64,000 nt of DNA from Desulfuromonas sp. (GTDB lineage Bacteria; Desulfobacterota; Desulfuromonadia; Desulfuromonadales; Geothermobacteraceae), in NCBI GenBank assembly GCA_002868905.1, contig PKUA01000006.1, positions 25,805-89,804 on the forward strand, read 5' to 3'. Of this stretch, positions 56,330 through 64,000 are shown piece by piece. The position numbers and the translations under genes are program-made. The notes beneath the pieces are model-generated. The model saw only the letters and a list, made by a program, of their open reading frames with translations, had not been told where the DNA came from and did no database searches. Within the stretch, counting starts at the first letter, position 1. Each line of letters begins with the position of its first letter.

Positions 56330-57697
56330 ATGAGCACCTTGGCAAAAACCGAGCTAAACGCTCCGATCACCGGCAGACAGGACCTGCTTGAATACCTTCT
56401 TGCAGGCGCCAGGCCCCGTCCCGATTGGGGCGTCGGAGTCGAAAGCGAAAAACTGGTGGTGGATGCCGTAACAGGTGAGGCGGCAGACCATGTCCAGATC
56501 GGTCGATTGCTCGAAACGTTAGCCGCTACCGGCGACTGGCGTGAAATCCGTGAAGACGGGTACCTGATGGCGCTGTTCGGAAAGCATTCATCCATCACAC
56601 TCGAACCGGGGGGACAGTTGGAACATTCCGGGCGCTTCTGTCCCGACCTGCATTGTAGCGCTGGAGACCTCCAGGAACACATTCACACAATTCTGCAAAC
56701 CGGAGAATCCCTCGGCTTGGCGTTTCTGGGCCTCGGAGTACAACCCTTCACCCCGCTGGAAAAAATCGACTGGCTACCCAAAAAGCGCTACGGCATCATG
56801 GGCCCCTACATGATGCGTACGGGTGATATGGGCCAGAGAATGATGAAGCAAAGCGCCGGCCTGCAAGTCAATTTCGATTTCGCTGACGAAACTGACGGGG
56901 TCGAAAAATTGCGACTTTGCTTCGCCCTCTCCCCCCTGCTGTATGCCCTGTTCGCCAACTCACCCTTCATGGACGGCAAACCGAGCGGCTTCCTCTCCAG
57001 CCGTGGCGAGATTTGGGCCCGAACCGATGCGGACCGATGCGGTCTGATTACCGAGCTACTCAAGGATGGGGCCAGTTTCACCACATATGTCGAATACGCC
57101 TTGGACGTTCCGATGTACTTTATCATCAGGGATGGCGGCTTGATCGACCTGACCCGCGACAGACTGACCTTCCGCCGCTACATGTCCGAAGGGTTCGAAG
57201 GAATCGAGCCAACCCTGACCGACTGGGACCTGCATCTCTCCACCCTGTTTCCTGAGGCCCGCCTGCGCCCCCAGATCGAAGTTCGCAGCGCCGATGCGCT
57301 TCCCCCGAATCTGACTCTCGCCATGGCCGCCCTGCTCAAGGGGGTCCTGTACGACGCTGAAGCAATGTCCGCGACGTGGGACCTGTTTCGCGACATGGAC
57401 CTGGACGAACATCTGCTGAGCTACCGACAGTCGTGGCGGAAAGGGCTGCAGGCCCCGTCGGGGAAGCGCACCCTCCAGGATTTGGCGTTGCAGGTTCTCG
57501 ACCTTTCCGCTTCAGGTCTGAAACGGCAGGCGGCTGTCAGCCAGCACGGTCTCGATGAAACCATCTTCCTCGATGGGGTCAATGAGATTGCACACAGCGG
57601 CATCACCCTCGCCGAAAAGCTGTTGTCACTCTGGACGGGGGATCGGAAAAAGGATCTCGCCATGTTACGTGACCACTGCGGTTTCCGCATCAACTGA
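56330..57697 (+). CDS. gshA: Glutamate-cysteine ligase (plant/bacterial GCS2-like)
   Basis: First step of glutathione or related thiol synthesis. The 455-residue protein has WGVGVESEKLVVDA, REDGYLMALFGKHSSITLEPGGQLEHSG, PKKRYGIMGPYM and AGLQVNFDFADETDGVEKLRL, all typical of the family. A gshB partner was not seen in the window. It is followed by 400 bases without a gene. Confidence 0.9.
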   Translation: MSTLAKTELNAPITGRQDLLEYLLAGARPRPDWGVGVESEKLVVDAVTGEAADHVQIGRLLETLAATGDWREIREDGYLMALFGKHSSITLEPGGQLEHSGRFCPDLHCSAGDLQEHIHTILQTGESLGLAFLGLGVQPFTPLEKIDWLPKKRYGIMGPYMMRTGDMGQRMMKQSAGLQVNFDFADETDGVEKLRLCFALSPLLYALFANSPFMDGKPSGFLSSRGEIWARTDADRCGLITELLKDGASFTTYVEYALDVPMYFIIRDGGLIDLTRDRLTFRRYMSEGFEGIEPTLTDWDLHLSTLFPEARLRPQIEVRSADALPPNLTLAMAALLKGVLYDAEAMSATWDLFRDMDLDEHLLSYRQSWRKGLQAPSGKRTLQDLALQVLDLSASGLKRQAAVSQHGLDETIFLDGVNEIAHSGITLAEKLLSLWTGDRKKDLAMLRDHCGFRIN

Positions 57698-58101
57698 GGA
57701 AAGCTGCGAAGGGACAACGGCACATCCGATCCGGTTGCAACCGCGACACCTTTCGCACCCTTCAAAATGACACTTCGCCAGAACAGCAGGGGGACTCTCT
57801 TCAAGCTGAATCGTCAGACATTCAGCCTGCCACCGGCCATGACTGTTCGAACTTTCGGCTTTCAAACCCGGAACAATGCGTCCGGACCGATAACAATGGC
57901 CCGGAGATTCTTCCTTATATCACCCGTCAAGGTACATTTTGCCCGACTCACTCCCGGTTATTTCGCCCCCGATGATCACCGATACTTCTATAATCCCCGA
58001 TGGTTAGCCATGCCGCCCGAAACCCCGGGCAAAGCAGGGTTGCAAAATTTCCCGGTTCCTGTTTGAATGTCGCCACAAATTTGCCGCTCGAGGAGAGATT
58101 C
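57698..58101. other. Intergenic stretch before tkt
   Basis: No gene is supported here on either strand. It should contain the tkt promoter, which I could not place with confidence. A minus-strand frame with many Cys (57665-57865) is present but lacks a good start site. Confidence 0.5.
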
Positions 58102-60090
58102 ATGACCGCACAATCGTTTGAACAGACTGAGGCACGCGCTGCCGTTGACACCATCCGCTTACTGGCCGCCGACATGGTCGAAAAAGCCAATTCCGGCCAT
58201 CCGGGCACCCCGATGGAAGCAGCCCCGATTGCCTATCTGCTTTATCGCCACCACCTGCGCCACAACCCGAAGAACCCGGACTGGGCAGGGCGCGACCGTT
58301 TCATCCTCTCCTGCGGCCATGCTTCGGCACTGCTTTACAGCATGCTGCACCTCTCGGGATACGATGTCAGTCTCGATGACTTGAAAAATTTCCGCCAGCT
58401 TGGCAGCCCGACTGCCGGCCACCCGGAATTCGGCCACGCTCCCGGCATTGAGACAACGACCGGACCTCTCGGCCAGGGGATCGCTGTCGGTGTCGGTATG
58501 GCGATGGGAGCACGCTTCCTTAAAAAGCGGGTCAATGACAAGCTCTTCGACTACAATATCTACGGCCTCTGCTCCGACGGAGACCTGATGGAAGGAGTCG
58601 CCGCTGAAGCAGCCTCCCTCGCGGGCCACCTGCGGCTTGGCAACCTGACTTATCTCTACCTCGACAACAAGATCACCATCGAAGGAGATACCCAGCTCGC
58701 CTTCTCGGAAGAGGTGGCGACCCGTTTCCTCAGCTACGGCTGGCAAGTCCAGCACGTCGAGGGGGAAAACCTGCAGGATATCGACCAGGCGATCAAACGC
58801 GCCAAGCATTCGCCGCGCCCTTCGTTGATCATCGCCCGGAGCCACATCGGCTATGGTGCTCCGACCAAGCAGGACACCGCCGGCGCTCACGGTGCCCCTC
58901 TCGGCAGCGATGAGTTGGCCCAGACCAAGCAATTTTTCGGTCGAAATCCCGGTGAGTCCTTTGTCATCCCTCCGAGCGTGAAGGCCCACATGGGGGAAGC
59001 CATCGAGAAGGGGGCCGCCCTTGAATCCGAATGGAACGACCTGCTTCAATCCGAACTGCCTGGCAACGAAAAACTGAGTGCCTGGCAGCAGTATGCCGAT
59101 GACATGCTGCCTGAAGGGTGGGATGACCTGCCGGCGTTCCCCGCCGGTGAGAAACTTGCCACGCGCCAGGCGAGCGGCAAGACCCTCAACGCTCTGGCTG
59201 AGCGGTTACCGCTGTTCCTCGGCGGATCGGCCGACCTCGGCCCGTCCAACAACACCGTGATCAATAATGATGAATCATTTACCCCGTGCACTGTCGGTCG
59301 CAACATCCATTTCGGGGTTCGCGAACACGCCATGGGAGCTGTGCTCAATGGCCTCGCCCACACTCCGGGGCTGCTCCCTTTCGGCGGCACGTTCCTGATC
59401 TTTGCCGACTACATGCGGCCGCCGATGCGCCTGGCGGCCATGATGGGCCTCGGTGTTACCTACGTCATGACTCACGATTCCATCGGGCTCGGTGAAGACG
59501 GACCGACCCATCAGCCGATCGAGCAGTTGACCAACCTGCGAGCGGTCCCGAACCTGACTGTCATCCGCCCTTGCGACGCCAACGAAACCGTCGAAGCGTG
59601 GAAAGCCGCCGTCGCCAACCGTCAGGGGCCAACCGCCTTGATCTTGTCCCGCCAGGGTTTACCAACCCTCGACCGCAACAGCTACGGCGCCGCGGAAGGC
59701 TTGCAGGCAGGTGGTTATGTCCTCGCCCAGGAGCAGGGGGAGTTGAAAATCATCCTGATCGCCAGCGGCTCGGAAGTCCCTCTCGCCCTGGAGGCAAAAA
59801 CAGCCCTCGAAAAAGAGGGGACCGGTTGCCGGGTTGTCTCTTTGCCGAGTTGGGAACTGTTCGAACAACAAAACCAGGACTACCGTGACAAGGTTCTTCC
59901 CCCTGAGTGCAATCGACGTGTTGCCATTGAAGCCGGGTCAACTTTCGGCTGGGAACGCTATATCGGGCGTTGCGGGGTGATGATCGGCATGAACGGATTC
60001 GGCGCCAGCGGCCCCGGCAATGCCTTGATGGAACACTTCGGCTTCACCAGCGACAATGTGATTGCGGCAGCCAAGCGTCTTCTGGCCTGA
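58102..60090 (+). CDS. tkt: Transketolase
   Basis: TPP-dependent enzyme of the pentose-phosphate pathway. The 662-residue protein starts MTAQSFEQTEAR with GAGGAGAG upstream. It has the N-terminal EKANSGHPGTPMEAAPIAY, LCSDGDLMEGVAAEAASLAGH (TPP binding), RSHIGYGAPTKQDTAGAHG, and the central FGVREHAMGAVLNGLA and THDSIGLGEDGPTHQPIEQL. It ends with a strong hairpin. Confidence 0.97.
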   Translation: MTAQSFEQTEARAAVDTIRLLAADMVEKANSGHPGTPMEAAPIAYLLYRHHLRHNPKNPDWAGRDRFILSCGHASALLYSMLHLSGYDVSLDDLKNFRQLGSPTAGHPEFGHAPGIETTTGPLGQGIAVGVGMAMGARFLKKRVNDKLFDYNIYGLCSDGDLMEGVAAEAASLAGHLRLGNLTYLYLDNKITIEGDTQLAFSEEVATRFLSYGWQVQHVEGENLQDIDQAIKRAKHSPRPSLIIARSHIGYGAPTKQDTAGAHGAPLGSDELAQTKQFFGRNPGESFVIPPSVKAHMGEAIEKGAALESEWNDLLQSELPGNEKLSAWQQYADDMLPEGWDDLPAFPAGEKLATRQASGKTLNALAERLPLFLGGSADLGPSNNTVINNDESFTPCTVGRNIHFGVREHAMGAVLNGLAHTPGLLPFGGTFLIFADYMRPPMRLAAMMGLGVTYVMTHDSIGLGEDGPTHQPIEQLTNLRAVPNLTVIRPCDANETVEAWKAAVANRQGPTALILSRQGLPTLDRNSYGAAEGLQAGGYVLAQEQGELKIILIASGSEVPLALEAKTALEKEGTGCRVVSLPSWELFEQQNQDYRDKVLPPECNRRVAIEAGSTFGWERYIGRCGVMIGMNGFGASGPGNALMEHFGFTSDNVIAAAKRLLA

Positions 60091-60136
60091 TATTCTGAAA
60101 CGGCAGAGAACATCCTGCCGAAGCAATACCAAAGAA

Positions 60137-60174
60137 GCAGAACGGGGCGGGCCAAAAGGGCCGCCCCGTTCTGC
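60137..60174 (+). terminator. Hairpin terminator after tkt
   Basis: GCAGAACGGGGCGG pairs with CCGCCCCGTTCTGC around a ten-base loop. It is very stable. It lacks a T run after it, so termination may be inefficient or rely on a factor. Confidence 0.6.
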
Positions 60175-60179
60175 GTTCA

Positions 60180-60292
60180 ATTGTTCCGGTGATTAAATCT
60201 TGAACGGTAGGGGAGGAGTTCGATACGCCCTGGGGCGCGGCGAATAGCGCCCCTACCCATTCGGGATTCCGATATTTTTCTACTGGAGCAAT
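60180..60292. repeat. 113-bp repeat, copy 2
   Basis: The same length and order as the copy at 22518-22630, same orientation, with ends ATTGTTCC and GGAGCAAT and core GTAGGGGA...GCGCCCCTAC. It follows the tkt terminator and precedes the end of the histidine kinase gene, which converges on it. Confidence 0.8.
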
Positions 60293-60343
60293 ATAAAGGT
60301 TCCGTTCGGCCGAGTCGCTCGTGAACCGCTTCGTTCCGACCAT

Positions 60344-62140
60344 TTACGGGACGCTGAAATAAAAAGTCGCGCCTTTCCCCTCGATCCCCTCCGCCCAGAT
60401 CACCCCGCCATGCCGGTGAATAATCCGTTGCACTGTTGCCAGGCCGACACCATTCCCCGCAAAATCCTCCTGCAGGTGAAGACGCTGAAACGGCGTAAAC
60501 AGCTTGTCTGCATAGCGCATATTGAAACCGGCACCGTTGTCGGCAACGAAGATAACGGTTTGAACCGGGACATCCCCCTTCGGCCCCTTGTCAGTTATCA
60601 TCATGCCGACCTCGATGGTCGGCGATTCCGTTTTACCCGTATATTTCCAGGCGTTGTCGATCAGGTTGGACAAAGCGACGCGCATCAACCGTTCATCTCC
60701 ATGCATTCCCAGACCTTGCTGAATCTTCACATCGACCTGGCGAAACGGGTCCTCGAGCCGCAACTCCTGGGTAATCTCCGTTGCCATAACCGTCAGGTCG
60801 ATATCGGTTTTATTGAGTTCGCCCCGATTCACCCGCGACAACATCAGCAGATCATCGATCAGCAACCCCATACGCTGGGCTGCGTCCCTAACCCGCTTGA
60901 GATAATCCTGCGCCTCCTCGTTCAGCTCGTCGCCATAATCCTCCACCAGGGCATGACTGAACCCGTCGATCGACCGCAAAGGCGCACGCAGGTCGTGAGA
61001 GATCGAATAGGCAAAAGCTTCCAACTCGCGGTTGGCTGACTCGAGTTCCAAAGTCCGCTGGTCGATATCACGCAACAACTGGCCGAAGCTCTCTTCCAGA
61101 ATGACCAATTGGTCTCCTTTTTGCGGTCGCCAAACCGAACCGTGGGCATCATTATTACGAGAATAGTCTTCGATACGACGGGTTAATCTCGAAATACGCC
61201 GTGTCAACCAGATAATCAGCAAGACAAAAGGCAGTACATGAAAGATCGTCACCGCCAGGTGGCTCGTTCGCTCGGTCCTGAGAAATTCCCCCGCCAGCGA
61301 TTCGGCGTTCTGTCTGTGGACAAAAGAAGCGAATCTAAAATGCAACTCCATGCCGACCAGGGCAAGGGCCTGTGGATCGGTAAAGAGGAACTCGTCCCTT
61401 AATTGACGCAGGGGAATGCCCTCGGGCAGCTCCACCGAACTGTTGCTGACCAGGATTTTTCCCTCCTCTTCGGAAATCAGGGCGACCATATTCCATTCTG
61501 TTTTCGGGCCATTGGAGGCGACCATGAACGCTTCATCCATCGGAGTGGCGACAATAAGCGTTCCGAGCATTTCTTTGGAATCGCCATGAATCTGCTCCCC
61601 GGCGAGCAGATATGTCACACCACCGTACTGTGCAATGTGGGATTCTCCGTAGACCCTTGACATGGTCAGGGGGGACATGTAGATCAATCCTTGTGGTGGG
61701 GGATTGGATCTGGCCTGATAGATTTCAATGATGGAACCGTTGGAGTCATACAACAATACGTAGCTGGGGGCGAGCAACGAGTTAAAAAAAGAAAATCGTC
61801 CCATCCAGTGAGGGATATCATGAGTCGTCTTGTAGGTTGACTGTTGGAGAATTTGTTCGTGATCGGTGTTCAGGTAATCGACCAGGCGTTTTTGGTGGGC
61901 CAGCATTTCAACAGCCTGGGGATAAGACTCGACAAAACGGCTGAAACGGACCCGATGCTGAAAGGCCTTCTCTTCGAGCAGATCGTTGAGCTGCTGGTCA
62001 AAGGCCTGGCGTATCGCCAATGAAACAAAATAATCCGAGCAGCTCCAGGTCACCGAACCGATCAGGATGATTCCGAGAAAGACTTTTGCCGGGAGAGAGA
62101 GCCCCCGGCGATAATACTGCGGTTCACTTTCCCGCTTCAT
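60344..62140 (-). CDS. Membrane sensor histidine kinase
   Basis: A 598-residue hybrid-free kinase. There is a membrane span at about residues 18-36, a periplasmic sensor of about 250 residues, a second span near 295-314, then HisKA with phospho-His in YSISHDLRAPLRSIDGF (about 380) and HATPase motifs NLIDNAWKYTG, FVADNGAGFNM and GNGVGLATVQRI. No response regulator is adjacent. It starts 8 bases after the PstS-like gene, so the two are cotranscribed. Confidence 0.9.
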   Translation of the reverse strand: MKRESEPQYYRRGLSLPAKVFLGIILIGSVTWSCSDYFVSLAIRQAFDQQLNDLLEEKAFQHRVRFSRFVESYPQAVEMLAHQKRLVDYLNTDHEQILQQSTYKTTHDIPHWMGRFSFFNSLLAPSYVLLYDSNGSIIEIYQARSNPPPQGLIYMSPLTMSRVYGESHIAQYGGVTYLLAGEQIHGDSKEMLGTLIVATPMDEAFMVASNGPKTEWNMVALISEEEGKILVSNSSVELPEGIPLRQLRDEFLFTDPQALALVGMELHFRFASFVHRQNAESLAGEFLRTERTSHLAVTIFHVLPFVLLIIWLTRRISRLTRRIEDYSRNNDAHGSVWRPQKGDQLVILEESFGQLLRDIDQRTLELESANRELEAFAYSISHDLRAPLRSIDGFSHALVEDYGDELNEEAQDYLKRVRDAAQRMGLLIDDLLMLSRVNRGELNKTDIDLTVMATEITQELRLEDPFRQVDVKIQQGLGMHGDERLMRVALSNLIDNAWKYTGKTESPTIEVGMMITDKGPKGDVPVQTVIFVADNGAGFNMRYADKLFTPFQRLHLQEDFAGNGVGLATVQRIIHRHGGVIWAEGIEGKGATFYFSVP

Positions 62141-62148
62141 GTCCCGCT

Positions 62149-63156
62149 CTAGTGCACATGACCCACATGTTTCGGTTCGCCTACGAGCTCACCTTGATAA
62201 AAACTCCACCCCGCCTTTTTCAGGCGGGAAGCTGGAATCATTTTAACTCTCTCGCTCAACTGCTCTGTCTTCCGATGCAACATTTGAATGAGCTTTTCAG
62301 ACAGCTTGGCGGCTCTGTCATCCCCTTCCCAGATGGTAAAAGTGTAAGATCGGTAATAGGGATATTCCCCCCTGCGCAGAAAATCGAGATCATAGGGGTT
62401 TCTGCCGTCGATCGTCAGCGGCTTGACCTTCCCCTCCTCCACCATTGTCTCGATCTGGGGGATGATTTCATAACCGATCGCCCCGGGGGTCTTGCTGACA
62501 AAACCGACCATATCCTGGATCGATCCAACCAACAGCGCGCGTGGTGAAAGGTCTGACATGTCCTCCAGGGGACGGAATCTCCCATTGCGCTTTTTACAAT
62601 GACTCCGCGCCACCGGTTGAATCCGCACATCCTCTCCTCCGACCCGCGACCAGTTATCTATCTCTCCCCGGTAGATTTTCAGGATGTCCTCCAGGGGGAG
62701 ATCTTTGACCGGATTGTCCGGATGGACAAACATGGCGATCGGAACAGCAGCGACCGTGTGAAACTGAAGACCGGGCAGGCGATCCGTTTTGATCGGAGAA
62801 CCGCAATAACAAGCGATATCGGCCTCCTTGCGCGACAACAAGCCGGCGGCGACTCCATCCGCCCCCTCCTTGATCGCGATGCTGACTCCTTCCTGGCGGG
62901 CGAACCCTTCCAGCCATGGTCGCCAGATATCTGCCACCTGGTAAGAGAGATGAACCAAAAGATCACTCTTCCGACCACCTTCGGGATGCTGAACAGGTTG
63001 TTGTATCCAGGCCTCCGGCATGGCCTGGCTGTCATGCGGGTCGCTGAAGGGACTCTCCGTCAAAAGATCATGGCCTTTTTCAACAATAGCGAATGCCTGC
63101 CCGACCGAAAGGTTCAGGCAAAACAGGAGAATAATGATGGTGCATGCCCTCAACAT
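62149..63156 (-). CDS. PstS-like periplasmic substrate-binding protein
   Basis: A 335-residue protein with a signal peptide (TIIILLFCLNLSVGQAFA) and a PBP-like domain: CGSPIKTDRLPGLQFHTVAAVPIAMFV, LPLEDILKIYRGEIDNWS and SIQDMVGFVSKTPGAIGYEI, close to phosphate ABC-binding proteins. No pst permease or ATPase lies nearby. Cotranscription with the kinase suggests it presents a ligand (phosphate or another anion) to the kinase. GAGGAG precedes the ATG. Confidence 0.85.
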   Translation of the reverse strand: MLRACTIIILLFCLNLSVGQAFAIVEKGHDLLTESPFSDPHDSQAMPEAWIQQPVQHPEGGRKSDLLVHLSYQVADIWRPWLEGFARQEGVSIAIKEGADGVAAGLLSRKEADIACYCGSPIKTDRLPGLQFHTVAAVPIAMFVHPDNPVKDLPLEDILKIYRGEIDNWSRVGGEDVRIQPVARSHCKKRNGRFRPLEDMSDLSPRALLVGSIQDMVGFVSKTPGAIGYEIIPQIETMVEEGKVKPLTIDGRNPYDLDFLRRGEYPYYRSYTFTIWEGDDRAAKLSEKLIQMLHRKTEQLSERVKMIPASRLKKAGWSFYQGELVGEPKHVGHVH

Positions 63157-63304
63157 GGAACTCTCCTCTCGAACAATTGTTGCAAAACCAAACATTAGCA
63201 AGGTCTAAACGAAGTTTTTCAAAATACCACGATTCACCCTAAGATAAAAGCCCCTAACAAACCGGTAGTGAATTGAACACGGCTCCCTTCTATCAAGCAA
63301 AGAA

Positions 63305-63325
63305 GGCCGCCCTTCGCAGGCGGCC
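63305..63325 (-). terminator. Hairpin after proC
   Basis: GGCCGCC and GGCGGCC form a stem about 40 bases past the proC stop on the minus strand, followed by TTCTTTG. Confidence 0.6.
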
Positions 63326-63361
63326 CCATCACGCTGTCAAAACAGAAGCAAGGTTTGATGT

Positions 63362-64000
63362 TTATCCCAACTCCCGGGAACGCTTGGCTGCGGCCGAAAC
63401 CGCTGCCATCAGGGCTGCCCGGACTCCCCCATCCTCAAGGGCGCGCACGCCGCTGATGGTCGTCCCTCCCGGCGAGCAGACCTGGTCCCGCAACGCGGCG
63501 GGATGGGAACCGGTATCCTTGACCATTTTGGCGGCGCCATAAACGGTCTGCACGGCGAGGGCATGGGCGACATCACGCGGCAAACCCTGCTGCACGCCGC
63601 CGTCGGCCAGCGCCTCAATGATGGTATAGACGTATGCGGGACCCGACCCGGACAGGCCGGTGACGGCATCCATCTGCTCTTCGCTGACAACCTTGGCAGC
63701 CCCGAGCGATTCGAAGATGGAGCAGGCGAGCGTCAGGTCATCCTCCCTGGCATACTTGCCGGAACAAAGCGCCGCAGCTCCGGCGCCGACCAGGGCCGGT
63801 GTGTTCGGCATCGTTCGAACGACACGCGGCGATCCGCCGAGCAATACCTCGAGGCGCTCGGTCGTGACCCCGGCCAGGATTGACACCAACAGGTTGTCGT
63901 CACTGAAAGCCGGGGCCATTTCTCCCACGACAGCCTGCACGACCTGGGGTTTCACGGCAAGCAGGACGATTTCACTACGAGAGACCAGTTCTTTATTATC
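63362..64000 (-). CDS. proC: Pyrroline-5-carboxylate reductase ProC (5' end outside window)
   Basis: Last step of proline synthesis. 212 residues are visible from the window edge (DNKELVSRSEIVLLAVKPQ) to the stop. They include RTMPNTPALVGAGAAAL, DAVTGLSGSGPAYVYTIIEALADGGV and QVCSPGGTTISGVRALE. Only the NADP-binding N-terminus, about 60 residues, is missing. Confidence 0.94.
   Translation of the reverse strand, partial: DNKELVSRSEIVLLAVKPQVVQAVVGEMAPAFSDDNLLVSILAGVTTERLEVLLGGSPRVVRTMPNTPALVGAGAAALCSGKYAREDDLTLACSIFESLGAAKVVSEEQMDAVTGLSGSGPAYVYTIIEALADGGVQQGLPRDVAHALAVQTVYGAAKMVKDTGSHPAALRDQVCSPGGTTISGVRALEDGGVRAALMAAVSAAAKRSRELG

Noticed and set aside
57665..57865. Minus-strand Cys-rich frame (CHFEGCERCRGCNRIGC) overlapping the gshA end
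   Set aside because: It begins only at a TTG without a ribosome site and runs through the end of gshA. The Cys run may be chance; conservation would be needed.

Overview
The window looks like chromosome of a nitrogen-fixing, high-GC deltaproteobacterium of the Desulfuromonadales/Geobacterales type. This is an inference from gene content: a molybdenum nitrogenase set, sigma-54 promoters, a two-CW protein, an ApbE/NusG-II/Gx operon, a CheC/CheD chemotaxis cluster, and an in-frame UGA reading as selenocysteine. No plasmid, prophage, insertion sequence, CRISPR array, rRNA or tRNA was seen.

Layout. 1-4437: nifHDK on the minus strand (nifK runs off the left edge), with a long structured leader and a sigma-54 promoter. 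4613-7376: a small RelE-like protein, then a sigma-54-driven operon of a 48-residue membrane peptide, PspA and a polytopic membrane protein. 7596-16218: housekeeping and accessory genes (RR-PilZ, kinase-like protein, ATL, DUF815 ATPase, TfoX, S4, spermidine-synthase-like, hydrolase), a predicted selenoprotein MsrA and a Cys-rich receiver. 16239-22351: second nif locus, with nifE, nifN and a NifU/NifQ fusion on the minus strand, divergent from nifV and an acetyltransferase. 22644-31611: DUF445, nucleotidyltransferase, Hsp33, a lipoprotein, apbE/NusG-II/Gx, rimO, yajQ, lolA. 31681-37629: cheR-mcp-cheW-cheY-cheA-cheC-cheD. 37704-41871: thiL, lon, a TANGO2-like gene. 41987-54585: ATP-grasp, RuvC-like and retropepsin genes, a Cache protein, MBL hydrolase, then a plus-strand run dapF, HIT, HAD, nfo, dtd, darP, and envelope genes including prc. 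54698-60090: an alanine-rich leader peptide plus attenuator before an aminotransferase, then gshA and tkt. 60344-64000: a histidine kinase paired with a PstS-like binding protein, and partial proC.

How it fits together. The nif genes cover the nitrogenase structural proteins, the FeMo-co scaffold (nifEN), homocitrate synthesis (nifV) and probable molybdenum delivery (NifQ). All are preceded by sigma-54 promoters. The nifH and nifV leaders carry A1/G4 hexaloop hairpins that overlap intrinsic terminators, which is the architecture of ANTAR-protein antitermination and matches the GnfR control reported for Geobacter nif genes. The strongest unusual signals are: (1) a membrane-anchored MsrA with UGA at its catalytic cysteine followed by a bSECIS-like hairpin; (2) a 32-residue leader peptide with six consecutive Ala codons before a terminator and an aminotransferase; (3) the tandem nif antitermination leaders; (4) the NifU-NifQ fusion; (5) an unannotated CxxC membrane peptide in the psp operon; (6) a 113-bp repeat in two copies. 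None was tested beyond reading the sequence.
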